DNA of 64,000 nucleotides from Haloarcula amylovorans (lineage in GTDB: Archaea > Halobacteriota > Halobacteria > Halobacteriales > Haloarculaceae): the NCBI RefSeq assembly GCF_004681185.1, contig NZ_SRIF01000010.1, positions 1-64,000 on the forward strand, written 5' to 3'. Positions 1 through 8,441 of this stretch are shown piece by piece; position 1 is the first letter of the stretch; every line of letters starts with the position of its first letter. The notes beneath the pieces are model-generated. The model was given only the letters and a program-made list of their open reading frames with translations, was not told the origin of the DNA and searched no databases. The position numbers were made by a program, and so were the translations under genes.

Positions 1-1
1 G

Positions 2-88
2 TTTTCGAACTGCTTCAGCCACGTCGAACCGGAAACAGCCGAAAACTGGCTGCAGAGTTTCGCTCGTTGGCTCAATGCTACTAACTAA
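2..88 (+). pseudogene. C-terminal end of a transposase (IS6-like), cut by the window edge
   Basis: The first 29 codons read as the end of a protein, with Phe-Ser-His-Val followed by a Trp-Leu-Gln-x-Phe-Ala-x-Trp segment and a TAA stop. From memory this resembles the C-terminus of haloarchaeal IS6/IS26-type transposases. The rest lies left of the window, so I cannot tell whether the copy is intact. The next ~160 bp up to the iron-type lipoprotein show no gene and probably contain the right end of the element. Family call is an inference from a short tail. Confidence 0.45.
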
Positions 89-253
89 ACACGACCCTCT
101 GGCGGATGCTGGTGTGTCAGGTCACGTGGAGCGAAAGACCCCGGACAACACATATTCCAAAGCCTCGTTTCGGCGGAAGTGGCAGTTAGCGTGTCGCTAC
201 CTATTTTCTAACCCCTCATAACCATATGCTATCCAATTAGATTCGAGTAGTGA

Positions 254-1369
254 ATGAAGCGACGGCAACTACTCGCTGGGATTGGCGCGACAGGAGCACT
301 CGGTGTCGCCGGATGCACCGCCTCGTCAAACCAGCCCACTGCAAATCCGAACGAAGCGAGTGAGACACCCACGTCGGATCCCGCCACCACAACCCCAAAC
401 GAAACGAGTGAGACACCTGCGCCAGCACGTCCGAACGGCGTGTACGTCCCGGCAGTCACAGCGACGATGCAGATGATCGGCATGAAAAAAGCCGGTCGCC
501 TCATGGTTTCGCTCTCGTATACACATCCGCATCCATTTTTCGTCGTGACGGGCACTCGGACTAACGAGGCTACTATCCAGTCCGACGACACGATGCACCT
601 CATGGCGATAGTGCACGACATGAAGACCGGTGCGGTCGCTCCGCAGGTCGAGCCGACCATCACCATTACCAAGGACGGCGAGGAGGTTGCCTTGAACCAA
701 CCCTGGCCGATGCTCTCCCAGACGATGGGCTTTCACTATGGGGACAACATCGCTCTCAGTGGCGAGGGAAGCTACACGTTTGACGTGTCGGTGAACGCCG
801 CCAAGAGCGTTCTGTCGACTGATCTGGCAGCCGTATTCACCGAACAGCAGGTCTCGTTCGAGACGCAGTTCGATCCAGCGACCGCTGCCAGTATCGAAGA
901 TAAACCGACTGGCGACGACCACCTGACAGCAGGTGCACTCTCGCCGATGTCGATGGGCAAGATGTCTATCTCGCAACAACCATCGTACGACGATCTCCCC
1001 GTCGCGACCGACACGCAGTACACGGACGACCTCGGCGTTGCGGTCGCCATCCACGAACAGCCGACGGCGCTCGGATTCGGCGGCGGCGACCACGCACTAA
1101 TCGTTGCGACACAGACCCGGTACAATCGGTATCCCACAGGCTTCATGAACGTCGCCGCGACTGTGACTCGGGACGGACAGGAGGTCTTCACCGGCGATCT
1201 GACGTCTGCCGTTGACGGCGAGTTCGGACACTACTACGGTGCCGGAACGCCCCCACTCGAATCCGGCGACGAAGTCGTCGTCGAATTCTCGACGCCGCCA
1301 CAGGGTGCTCGCCATATCGGCTACGAAACTGCGTTCATGGACCTTGAGTCACAGACGTTCACGATCTAA
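254..1369 (+). CDS. Tat lipoprotein, P19/Tp34-like iron-binding family
   Basis: The protein has 371 residues. The N-terminus has Arg3-Arg4 and a lipobox ending in Cys21, so it should be Tat-exported and lipid-anchored outside the cell. A Thr/Pro/Ser/Glu-rich linker follows to about residue 60. The body has a Val-Tyr-Val-Pro-Ala-Val start, clustered Met and His residues (around residues 72-96) and a Tyr-Thr-His-Pro-His-Pro-Phe-Phe motif near residue 94. These are features of the Fe2+-transport P19/Tp34 fold, which binds metal through Met and His. The gene lies 24 bp before a DyP-like peroxidase; the pairing recalls the EfeO/EfeB ferrous-iron uptake system. I infer iron or copper binding; no permease gene is adjacent. 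From memory, haloarchaeal proteins of this type are also listed under a DUF7350 domain. Confidence 0.7.
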   Translation: MKRRQLLAGIGATGALGVAGCTASSNQPTANPNEASETPTSDPATTTPNETSETPAPARPNGVYVPAVTATMQMIGMKKAGRLMVSLSYTHPHPFFVVTGTRTNEATIQSDDTMHLMAIVHDMKTGAVAPQVEPTITITKDGEEVALNQPWPMLSQTMGFHYGDNIALSGEGSYTFDVSVNAAKSVLSTDLAAVFTEQQVSFETQFDPATAASIEDKPTGDDHLTAGALSPMSMGKMSISQQPSYDDLPVATDTQYTDDLGVAVAIHEQPTALGFGGGDHALIVATQTRYNRYPTGFMNVAATVTRDGQEVFTGDLTSAVDGEFGHYYGAGTPPLESGDEVVVEFSTPPQGARHIGYETAFMDLESQTFTI

Positions 1370-1393
1370 CCCCACGAAACAGGCCACCGCTCC

Positions 1394-2674
1394 ATGACAG
1401 ACCTTACTCTCGACACCACGAATCGACGGGAGTTCATGAAAGCAGTCGTTGCAGTCGGCGGAACAGCCGCACTCTCTGCCTGTGTCGGCCGATTCGGTCA
1501 GACAGATGTGCCGACTGGCGTTGACGATCCGGCAACACTTCCGGAGGGGCAGCATCTGTGGGACGATTTCCTCGCAACCGATGGTCACGGAAACGTGTCA
1601 AACGCGCGCCACCACGTCCTTCGATTTCTCACCTATCCGAAGGGGCGTCCGTCCAATACGGATCGAACGATCGTCGCTACTGCCCTCGAGACACTGGAAC
1701 GAGCTTACGAGTGGTCGAACGAGGGCTTACTGTTCACGGTTGGCTACAGCCCCGCGTACTTCGACCGGTTCGACGCCGGCCCCCGCGGCGTTGATCTCCC
1801 TGCCCCGAAGTCACTGGCCGATTTCGAAGACCCGAAACTCGACACGTACGACGCAGTTGTCCATTTGGCTAGCGACAACGCAGATGTCGTCGTCGAGGCC
1901 GAAGAAGCACTGTTCGGTAACCGAGATACTGTGAATGGGCTGACAGTCGAGACACGACTTACGGACGTATTCGAGGCTCCGTCCGAGTACCCGGCACGGC
2001 GCACTGGGTTCGTCGGCGAGGGCTTACCCGCAAAGTTCGCTGAGGAGGTGCCGGACGTTCCAACCGACGCTGTGCCCGAAGAGTCGCCGTTGTTTATGGG
2101 GTTCAAATCCGGATTCGCGAAAAATCAAGCCAGTGAGAACCGGGTAACGATTACTGAGGGACCGTTCGCTGGCGGGACTACCCAGCACGTGTCGGCGCTC
2201 GATCTAAATCTGAAACCCTGGTACACGCAGGATGATCAGTGGCAGCGGATTGCCAAGATGTTTGCACCGACGCACGCCGACGATGAGCTGGTAGCGGGTG
2301 TTGGTACCAATCTTGGTGCCACCGCAAAAATGGATGAAACACTTGCCCCGATGGCGGCCGCTGAACAGTTCGGTGTTGTCGGGCACTCACAGAAGATGGT
2401 GAGCGCTCGTCGAGACGACAGTCCCGTCATCTTACGGCGGGACTTCGATACGACGGATGGCGGCAACGCGGGCCTTCACTTTCTCGCTGTGCAGGAAACC
2501 ATCGAGGAGTTCGTCCGAACACGAACAGCGATGAACGGGACCGAGATTGCCGAGAAAACCGCAGTCGGACAACGATTGAACAATGGTATTCTCCAGTATC
2601 TCACGACACGGCGACGCGGGAACTATCTGCTCCCACCACGTTCTCATAGGGCACTCCCAGTAGCTGATCCGTGA
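1394..2674 (+). CDS. Tat-exported DyP-type (EfeB-like) heme peroxidase
   Basis: The protein has 426 residues with a Tat signal: Arg11-Arg12, a hydrophobic stretch, and Cys30 after Leu-Ser-Ala, which is possibly a lipobox. The body follows the dye-decolourising peroxidase plan. An N-terminal ferredoxin-like half contains His-Val-Leu-Arg-Phe and a Thr-Val-Gly-Tyr-Ser-Pro-Ala-Tyr-Phe-Asp-Arg-Phe segment. Then comes a Met-Gly-Phe-Lys-Ser-Gly-Phe segment. The C-terminal half has Gly330-His331-Ser followed by Arg-Arg and the Leu-Arg-Arg-Asp-Phe-Asp-Thr block. His331 is the likely axial heme ligand. EfeB-type enzymes act with periplasmic iron-binding proteins, and the upstream lipoprotein fits that partnership. 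The first amino acid follows a 24-bp spacer. From memory, related haloarchaeal proteins carry the label DUF7405. Substrate is unknown. Confidence 0.7.
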   Translation: MTDLTLDTTNRREFMKAVVAVGGTAALSACVGRFGQTDVPTGVDDPATLPEGQHLWDDFLATDGHGNVSNARHHVLRFLTYPKGRPSNTDRTIVATALETLERAYEWSNEGLLFTVGYSPAYFDRFDAGPRGVDLPAPKSLADFEDPKLDTYDAVVHLASDNADVVVEAEEALFGNRDTVNGLTVETRLTDVFEAPSEYPARRTGFVGEGLPAKFAEEVPDVPTDAVPEESPLFMGFKSGFAKNQASENRVTITEGPFAGGTTQHVSALDLNLKPWYTQDDQWQRIAKMFAPTHADDELVAGVGTNLGATAKMDETLAPMAAAEQFGVVGHSQKMVSARRDDSPVILRRDFDTTDGGNAGLHFLAVQETIEEFVRTRTAMNGTEIAEKTAVGQRLNNGILQYLTTRRRGNYLLPPRSHRALPVADP

Positions 2675-3039
2675 GCCCCCCAGCCAAATCCTGTGGTATC
2701 CGCCTCGAATTGCCTGTAACACCGCTATTGGATGGGATGTGGCTACTGCGTAGGTTCAGCTGGCTCGATGATGTCGATATCCAGAATGTCGTCTCGAGCG
2801 CTGATTTAAAAGCAAACTTGAATTTGAATGCGATAGCGATCGGGCTCGGTCTCGAGCATATCGAATACGAGCCAGAGCAGTTCCCGGGCCTCGTCTATCG
2901 ACTTGACGAACCGGATGTCGTGGCACTGCTGTTCGGCAGCGGGAAACTCGTCATCACGGGTGGCAAGCGATTGAGCGATGCCGAAGACGCGCTCACCGTA
3001 ATCGAAGATCGGCTCACTGAGCTCGGCTTACTGGACTGA
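2671..3039 (+). pseudogene. Half-length TATA-binding protein (second repeat only)
   Basis: The 122-residue reading frame starts with GTG overlapping the stop of the peroxidase gene. From about residue 37 it matches the second of the two repeats of archaeal TBP very closely: an Ile-Gln-Asn-Val-Val-Ser-Ser-Ala-Asp-Leu start, Leu-Asn-Leu-Asn-Ala-Ile-Ala, the Tyr-Glu-Pro-Glu-Gln-Phe-Pro-Gly-Leu-Val-Tyr-Arg motif, and Leu-Leu-Phe-Gly-Ser-Gly-Lys-Leu-Val-Ile-Thr-Gly-Gly-Lys. Normal TBP is about 185 residues with two such repeats. Here the first repeat is absent and the first ~36 residues do not look like TBP. An inner ATG at 2737 is in frame and would give a 100-residue product. It is either a deletion remnant or a functional half-TBP that would have to dimerise. 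The repeat itself carries no stop or frameshift. Confidence 0.75.
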
Positions 3040-3168
3040 CTTTGTGCGATGAACTGGTCGCTGTGACTGATAGCGGAGAAACAGAACTTCCCGGTCGTCG
3101 TTTGACAGTGACTGGTATTCTCTTCATGTCACCACTATTCGTGGCTCGGAGTTCCACTACCTGCTAGT

Positions 3169-4275
3169 TCAGCCACTCACAGCTTCTGGAGTCCGCTCTG
3201 TCTTGCGGTGAGCCTGTTCCCAGTATCTGTTGTAAAGATCGATGGCCCAGTCAACGACTGTCTGGTTGGTGCTGATAAGCATCGCAATATGGTCCGCAGC
3301 ACCGGTTTGATTGTATGCTCCAATGGCGACTTTCCGATCATCGTACAGTCCGATGCCGAGCGTTAATTCCTCTTCAAGCCACCCGATGTCGAAGTCCGCA
3401 AATTCTGTATCATCGAGGAAGTGCTGGAGCCCGTCTTCATGGAGTTCCTGATAGACAGATTGGTCAACGATTGCCTCTCCTGGAAGTCCCCTTTCGAGCA
3501 ACTCATTGTAGGCATTGAACAGCGGTGGATTGTAAATTGACGTGAGCGCCCGGAATTGGCTGAACTGGCTGTCACAGAGATTCAGTGCGGCCAAGACGAC
3601 AAGCCCAGGTGAATCTGGACTAGAAACAACAACCTTTGCGTCAGCAAGTGCCTGCACTGGGAGATCCGACCGACACTGGTCGAGTCGCTGCAGCCACGGA
3701 GCTTTCTCCACTACTTGCTCGATCGAGAGCGCGAGGTCGTTGTAAGCATCTAAAACCGTTTGGCCTTCGGCTGTGATTCGGTGGGTCCCGCCGGAAGTGC
3801 TGCTCCAGCCCTGCGCTTCAAACATGTTGAGCAGCCGTTGAACAGTGGAGCGAGAGGGGGCATCAGCTCCCATCTTAGCGAATTCATGTGGCCGAGTTGA
3901 TCCGGTGGCGAGATGGTCTAATACGTCGAGCGCGTGTGTAGAGCGGGTGAGACAGGCCAGCTGTTCACAGTCGAGTACATCTAAACACGTTTCAAGGGCT
4001 TCAAGCGTGATCTTTCCACCAGCAGTAAGCTCATATCCGCACTGCTCAGCGACTGGTTTCGTGAGCCCTCGGTCTGTAAACCGTGCGAGATGGTCCGACG
4101 CAGTTTGACGTGCGACCACCCCTTGAGCGTTGATTGCCGCTGGTGTCCGTGTTTGTTCTGCAAGTGCGCGGAGCACATCTAGCCGAGCCGAATCGACCAG
4201 ATTGTTGATTGCCTCTCGAACAACTAACTGTTCGTTCGTGAGCGGATTCGTCGCCACACGATCATCGCGTGTCAC
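3169..4275 (-). CDS. FilR1-like transcription regulator with two winged helices
   Basis: The protein has 368 residues. An N-terminal winged helix lies at about residues 18-95 (Ala-Arg-Gln-Thr-Ala-Ser-Asp-His-Leu-Ala-Arg as recognition helix) and a second at about 105-175 (Ser-Arg-Ser-Thr-Val-Gln-Arg-Leu-Leu). The C-terminal ~170 residues form an alpha/beta sensor resembling the FilR1 middle domain known from methanogens and haloarchaea. The gene is transcribed away from the P450 gene, with 192 bp between them, so it is the likely regulator of that gene and of itself. The ligand is unknown. The start codon is the first ATG and gives a normal family length. Confidence 0.75.
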   Translation of the reverse strand: MTRDDRVATNPLTNEQLVVREAINNLVDSARLDVLRALAEQTRTPAAINAQGVVARQTASDHLARFTDRGLTKPVAEQCGYELTAGGKITLEALETCLDVLDCEQLACLTRSTHALDVLDHLATGSTRPHEFAKMGADAPSRSTVQRLLNMFEAQGWSSTSGGTHRITAEGQTVLDAYNDLALSIEQVVEKAPWLQRLDQCRSDLPVQALADAKVVVSSPDSPGLVVLAALNLCDSQFSQFRALTSIYNPPLFNAYNELLERGLPGEAIVDQSVYQELHEDGLQHFLDDTEFADFDIGWLEEELTLGIGLYDDRKVAIGAYNQTGAADHIAMLISTNQTVVDWAIDLYNRYWEQAHRKTERTPEAVSG

Positions 4276-4342
4276 ACATTCGCACCTATAATCAACTATT
4301 ATTCCTACCCCCTATGAATTTATCGAGAAGTTGACTATAGAA

Positions 4343-4356
4343 TTCAAATATATCTG
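4343..4356 (+). promoter_or_regulatory. 14-bp A/T-rich element shared with the region upstream of the pilin gene
   Basis: The stretch TTCAAATATATCTG lies between the FilR1-like gene and the P450 gene. The same 14 bases occur at 5962-5975, upstream of the first secretion operon. The copy contains a TATA-like core and sits about 110 bp before the P450 start, so it is either a promoter with a long leader or a binding site of a shared regulator. Identity of 14 bases is seen; the function is inferred. Confidence 0.4.
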
Positions 4357-4467
4357 TCTTGTTAGCGGACAGCGACGTCATCGCTTGATGGGGCTTCCAT
4401 GTCAGTTATGTAATTGGAGAGCCATTAGCCGATAGTATTTACAGGGGACCGACCGAGAGCGAAAGAT

Positions 4468-5811
4468 GTGAGCGGTCAGCTACCACCAGCACCATCCAAG
4501 CATCCAGTCCTCCAGCACTCGCTTCGCTACGCACGTGACCCGTTTGAGTTCGTGGAAGAGGCCACAACAGAGTGCGGAGATCTCTATCGGATGGAGCTTC
4601 CGAGCGTCGATGACGTATTCGTGCTTGCCCACCCAGATTATCTCGCTCAGGTGCTTGTAGACGACATTGAGAAATTTGGGAAAACAGATGATTTTCGCCG
4701 AGCGTTCGGTAGCGGATTAATATCAGTTGAGGGACAACAATGGCGACAGCAACGTGATATTTTGCAGCCGCTGTTTTTCCGTGACCGAATCACCGGCTAT
4801 ATCGATGAGATGGTCGCCTGCATCGAGCAGCGACTTGCAACATGGGAGGATGGTGAAACCCGAGACATCGAGGAGGAGATGAGTGCGCTCACACTCGAGA
4901 TTCTCTTTGCGACATTATTTGGTCGGGAATTGTCTCCAGGCGAGGATTCAGACATCCGCGAGGCTGCTGATGGACTCAACGAGTGGTTCGCGCCGACCTC
5001 GTGGATTCTCCCACACTGGATGCCGACACCGGCCCGCCGACGCTTCAAGGAGTCCACTAACCGGCTTCAAGAAGAAGTGAGAACGCTATTAGCCGATGGG
5101 ATGTCGGCTGGTCCCCCACAACAGTCCGGCGATTCAGACACCATGGATCTCCTCTCGCGACTCGAACAGACTCGCGATAGCCAAGATGGGAAGCAGCTGA
5201 CCACCGAGGAAATCGAAGATCAACTTGTCACGATGGTCTTTGCAGGGCATGAAACCACGGCGACTGCGCTTGCGTTCACGTGGTATCTGCTTGCCACACA
5301 TCCGACCATCCGTGAGGAGTTCTACGACGAACTCGATGCAGTCCTTGATGGCGCTTCACCTTCTCTCGAGGACATTGAGGAGCTGGAGGTGACAGATCGT
5401 ATCCTCACTGAAGCGCTTCGACTCTATCCCCCGATTCATACGATTCCCCGCAAGACGACCACCGATGTCGAGATGAACGGGTATCACATTCCAAAGGGGC
5501 ACGAACTCCATCTCTCGCTGATCCATATTCATCGCGACGAGCAGTTCTATGATGATCCGCTCGAATTTCGTCCTGATCGATGGACGGATGAGTTTAGAGA
5601 GAGTTTGCCAGACTTCGCGTATGCGCCGTTTGGTGGTGGCCGACGGACCTGTATTGGCCGAGAGTTCGCATTACTCGAAGCGAAGATCGCTCTCGCGATG
5701 ATCGGGCAGCGGTTCCAGCTTGACTGGACAGCGAATCGAGAGCCCACACTTGAGCCCCGGATTACGATTCGCACCGAGAATGGGATGCCAATGCGTCTAA
5801 ACCGCCGATAA
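4468..5811 (+). CDS. Cytochrome P450
   Basis: The protein has 447 residues, the normal soluble P450 length, and no signal peptide. Landmarks are the I-helix oxygen-activation motif Ala-Gly-His-Glu-Thr-Thr (about 259-264), the K-helix ExxR (Glu315 to Arg318, followed by Leu-Tyr-Pro-Pro), a Phe-Arg-Pro-Asp-Arg-Trp segment, and the heme loop Phe388-Gly-Gly-Gly-Arg-Arg-Thr-Cys395-Ile-Gly, where Cys395 is the axial thiolate. It should be a cytoplasmic monooxygenase needing a ferredoxin partner, which is not encoded nearby. The substrate cannot be read from the sequence. The chosen start is GTG; the ATG two bases upstream is out of frame. The regulator on the other strand probably controls it. Confidence 0.93.
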   Translation: MSGQLPPAPSKHPVLQHSLRYARDPFEFVEEATTECGDLYRMELPSVDDVFVLAHPDYLAQVLVDDIEKFGKTDDFRRAFGSGLISVEGQQWRQQRDILQPLFFRDRITGYIDEMVACIEQRLATWEDGETRDIEEEMSALTLEILFATLFGRELSPGEDSDIREAADGLNEWFAPTSWILPHWMPTPARRRFKESTNRLQEEVRTLLADGMSAGPPQQSGDSDTMDLLSRLEQTRDSQDGKQLTTEEIEDQLVTMVFAGHETTATALAFTWYLLATHPTIREEFYDELDAVLDGASPSLEDIEELEVTDRILTEALRLYPPIHTIPRKTTTDVEMNGYHIPKGHELHLSLIHIHRDEQFYDDPLEFRPDRWTDEFRESLPDFAYAPFGGGRRTCIGREFALLEAKIALAMIGQRFQLDWTANREPTLEPRITIRTENGMPMRLNRR

Positions 5812-5961
5812 CACGCCTGTCTCTTTCCTCGCTGCTTGCTGTCCCTTTTACGTGTTCATGCCCGGTGACACCGTCACCAGGGGTGAGTATATCCGACAAC
5901 CCCCGGAAAGAGAGGAGTGTATGAATCCGGAGTTGATTACACCACGATTCCAACGGTAAAC

Positions 5962-5989
5962 TTCAAATATATCTGACACCGGTGTCAGA
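5962..5989. promoter_or_regulatory. Shared A/T-rich element fused to an 18-bp perfect palindrome
   Basis: The bases TCTGACACC and GGTGTCAGA (5972-5989) form a perfect palindrome with no spacer. It overlaps the right end of the 14-bp element also seen at 4343-4356. It lies about 110 bp upstream of the first gene of the secretion operon, inside a 290-bp gap that holds no other gene. An operator for a dimeric regulator of the operon is the simplest reading. Confidence 0.5.
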
Positions 5990-6101
5990 CGAAACAGCCT
6001 GTATCTCGGCTGGGTGCGTGTGATGGCGTCCACCCGGCGTCGCTGAACAGGATCATCTGCAGTATCGCCAGCTAACCAGAGCGATCAGTATTCAAGTTCA
6101 T

Positions 6102-6575
6102 ATGAGCGCAACATCGAACGCATCGGACGACTCGCCATCTAACCAGACTCGCCGTACGGCCATTCGTGAGCATGCCCGATGGGGGCTGCTCACTGCAACG
6201 AGCAATCCACGATTTCGGTCACTCCTCCAACTATCGCTCATTGTCGTCCTCTTTAGCGGGTCGGCGATGGCACAGACCAGCGTCGGCTCGGTGTACTGTG
6301 GGACACCTGTCGAGACGGCGATTAGTCTCGTCTTTGGCGCGATAGCAGCACTGGGGATGCCAGCAGCGATGTTCTTCACGGGCCGGAGTGGGCTGTCCTA
6401 CATGCGGGCGACAGGGAATCCGAACCAGCAGAACCAGGCCCGCCAAGACCTGATTCTCTCCGTGACTGGGCTGGCGATCGTGTTCTTGGCCCTAATCGCT
6501 CCGGAGATCATCTCGAAGCTGGGTAGCGAGCTCGGCTTCTCATTCTCCAGTTGCGTCAATCCCTTCGGCGGCTAA
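6102..6575 (+). CDS. VirB2-like pilin candidate, first gene of conjugation module 1
   Basis: The protein has 157 residues. A charged N-terminus of about 40 residues is followed by a signal-type hydrophobic stretch ending Ser-Gly-Ser-Ala-Met-Ala-Gln, a good cleavage site near residue 58. The mature part has two membrane segments (about 72-92 and 119-143) separated by a short Asn/Gln-rich basic loop, the hairpin plan of VirB2/TrbC pilins. One Cys stands a few residues after the presumed cleavage site and one near the C-terminus (Ser-Ser-Cys), suggesting a disulfide. The first gene of operon 2 has the same cysteine arrangement. The assignment rests on topology and operon position, since pilin sequences diverge quickly. 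Confidence 0.6.
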   Translation: MSATSNASDDSPSNQTRRTAIREHARWGLLTATSNPRFRSLLQLSLIVVLFSGSAMAQTSVGSVYCGTPVETAISLVFGAIAALGMPAAMFFTGRSGLSYMRATGNPNQQNQARQDLILSVTGLAIVFLALIAPEIISKLGSELGFSFSSCVNPFGG

Positions 6576-6602
6576 CGACGCTCCCCCACCTCTCCATTAC
6601 TG

Positions 6603-8441
6603 ATGTCACTCATAGGCCGACTCGTCGTGATCACGGTCGTCGCCAGTAGTCTGGTGACACCAGCGGTAGCTGTCTCCGCTTCGGATAGCACTGCAGCGTC
6701 ACCGCAGGTATCCAACGAGACTAGCACCCAGACAGTCGGCAGAACAGGACATCAGTGCGTTGCGAACCGCTCGGCCCGACCTGAGCGACCGGGAACCACT
6801 CCACCGAACTACACGCATACGTTCAATTCGTCGTCGTTCCGGGCGTACTGGTCGGGTGACGCGGACTACACAAGCGTTGACAACACGTCGTCGTTGAGTC
6901 CACTGGGCCGCCTGTCCTGCTCGGGGGACATCATGTTCCGCGCACCACCGGCCGTCGAAGCGTGGAACGACCGCGAACTCAACCGCTACAACAACAGTAG
7001 CGGGTCACAGTATCCAGCACGGGTCGTATCGACCGAGAGCCTCGTGGCAAACACGTCGTACATCGAGATTTTCGCGATCAATCCCTCGACGGTCGTCCAT
7101 AACGGGTCCCAGACGACGCAGTACGTCCGCCCAAACGGGACGGTTCGCACAATTGGTCGCTACAATGACTCGGCCCTTGGCTGTGCGAACAGGACGACGA
7201 ACGATTCCTGTGTTGTCGAGTCAATGAGTGTCAATATGGTCGGGCTGTACGCTAACGGAACGAGACAGGACACTGCGACGTCGCCAACGGCAGAACTCCA
7301 GTATCGGAATCTCACCGGCCCGACGACGCTGACAGTGCGGTTGTCGCTTTCGGTGACAGTGAACCAGACAACCGACAGCGGTGAGAGCAACACGACGACG
7401 TACAATCGGACGCTACGCGATTCACGGCAGGTCACTGCCTACGAGGTGACGCCATCGGACGCGACGGTATCGCTGGCGAATCACCGCAACAGTACGGGGG
7501 TCAGTCTGACAGTCCCGAAGCTGTGGCGTAGTGTGGCGTTCGAGACGGGCGACGTGGTCTACAGTCGCTGGCGGTTCTATACTCGGAGTCCGTCGGGCTG
7601 GGCACAGTGGAACACATCGTCGGGAACGAACGTCTCGTCGACACAGCGGGTGCGCCCGTTGCAGGTCCATGCGATACCCGCTCGGCGAGGCCCACTGGCG
7701 AACCTCGATCAGCACTCGCTGGCGACGGACGCACAGTTCTTCGAGGTCGGCGACGACTACGAGCGTATCCAGCGGGATTTCGTCGTCTCCTACCGGAAAG
7801 GGCCGGAAGCGAACAAGGCCCCACTCCCAGTCGACGTGCGACTGAATCAATCTGCGACCCACACCCGAACGGAGCGCTTCACACTCCGGGCAAACGACAC
7901 CCATCCGCTGAGCGCCTATCGGTCGCCGACAGTGCATGGTATCGTTCGTGGGGACACCACGGAGAGTCGGCTCTCGACGTCGGCCGTCGTTGATGCGTAT
8001 CCAGCCAATATGAGCGCGACAGTGGTCAACAGAACCACGAATGGAACCACAGTGGCGGTGACAGTTGAGTCAACGCGGGGGTATCCCGTCGACTTCGGGA
8101 ACGTAACGCTGACCGCTCGCAACAGCACGCGGACTCATACGCTCGGTCCCGGCGAACGCGGGACGTTCACTATCACGATACCGGAGCGCGGTCTCGATCA
8201 GGTGGTTCTGACCTACCAGCCGAAGTACTACTGGTGGGAACAGGGGAACCCGGTCGTCAGTAACGTCGTTGCGACCGAGCGGACGACAACAGTAGAATGG
8301 CTCGGCTCCAGTGTCCCACAGTTCACCGATATCGTGGACCTAGTGGTCGTAACGGTGCTGTGGTTCCTCCCACTGGGGCTGTTGCTGTACGGATTCGACG
8401 TCTGGACGAACGGACGATTGCTTGGCATCTATTCAGCATGA
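6603..8441 (+). CDS. Large secreted, membrane-anchored surface protein of conjugation module 1
   Basis: The protein has 612 residues with an N-terminal Sec-type signal (hydrophobic residues about 8-27) and one C-terminal membrane helix (about 577-597) followed by a short cytoplasmic tail. The ~550-residue exterior is rich in Ser, Thr and Asn with many Asn-x-Ser/Thr sequons, so it is probably heavily N-glycosylated. A few Cys residues lie in the first 210 residues. No family is recognisable to me. Its position between the pilin and VirB6-like genes suggests an outer part of the mating apparatus, such as an adhesin or a cell-envelope-spanning collar. Operon 2 has no counterpart. The stop overlaps the next start (ATGA). 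Confidence 0.8.
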   Translation: MSLIGRLVVITVVASSLVTPAVAVSASDSTAASPQVSNETSTQTVGRTGHQCVANRSARPERPGTTPPNYTHTFNSSSFRAYWSGDADYTSVDNTSSLSPLGRLSCSGDIMFRAPPAVEAWNDRELNRYNNSSGSQYPARVVSTESLVANTSYIEIFAINPSTVVHNGSQTTQYVRPNGTVRTIGRYNDSALGCANRTTNDSCVVESMSVNMVGLYANGTRQDTATSPTAELQYRNLTGPTTLTVRLSLSVTVNQTTDSGESNTTTYNRTLRDSRQVTAYEVTPSDATVSLANHRNSTGVSLTVPKLWRSVAFETGDVVYSRWRFYTRSPSGWAQWNTSSGTNVSSTQRVRPLQVHAIPARRGPLANLDQHSLATDAQFFEVGDDYERIQRDFVVSYRKGPEANKAPLPVDVRLNQSATHTRTERFTLRANDTHPLSAYRSPTVHGIVRGDTTESRLSTSAVVDAYPANMSATVVNRTTNGTTVAVTVESTRGYPVDFGNVTLTARNSTRTHTLGPGERGTFTITIPERGLDQVVLTYQPKYYWWEQGNPVVSNVVATERTTTVEWLGSSVPQFTDIVDLVVVTVLWFLPLGLLLYGFDVWTNGRLLGIYSA

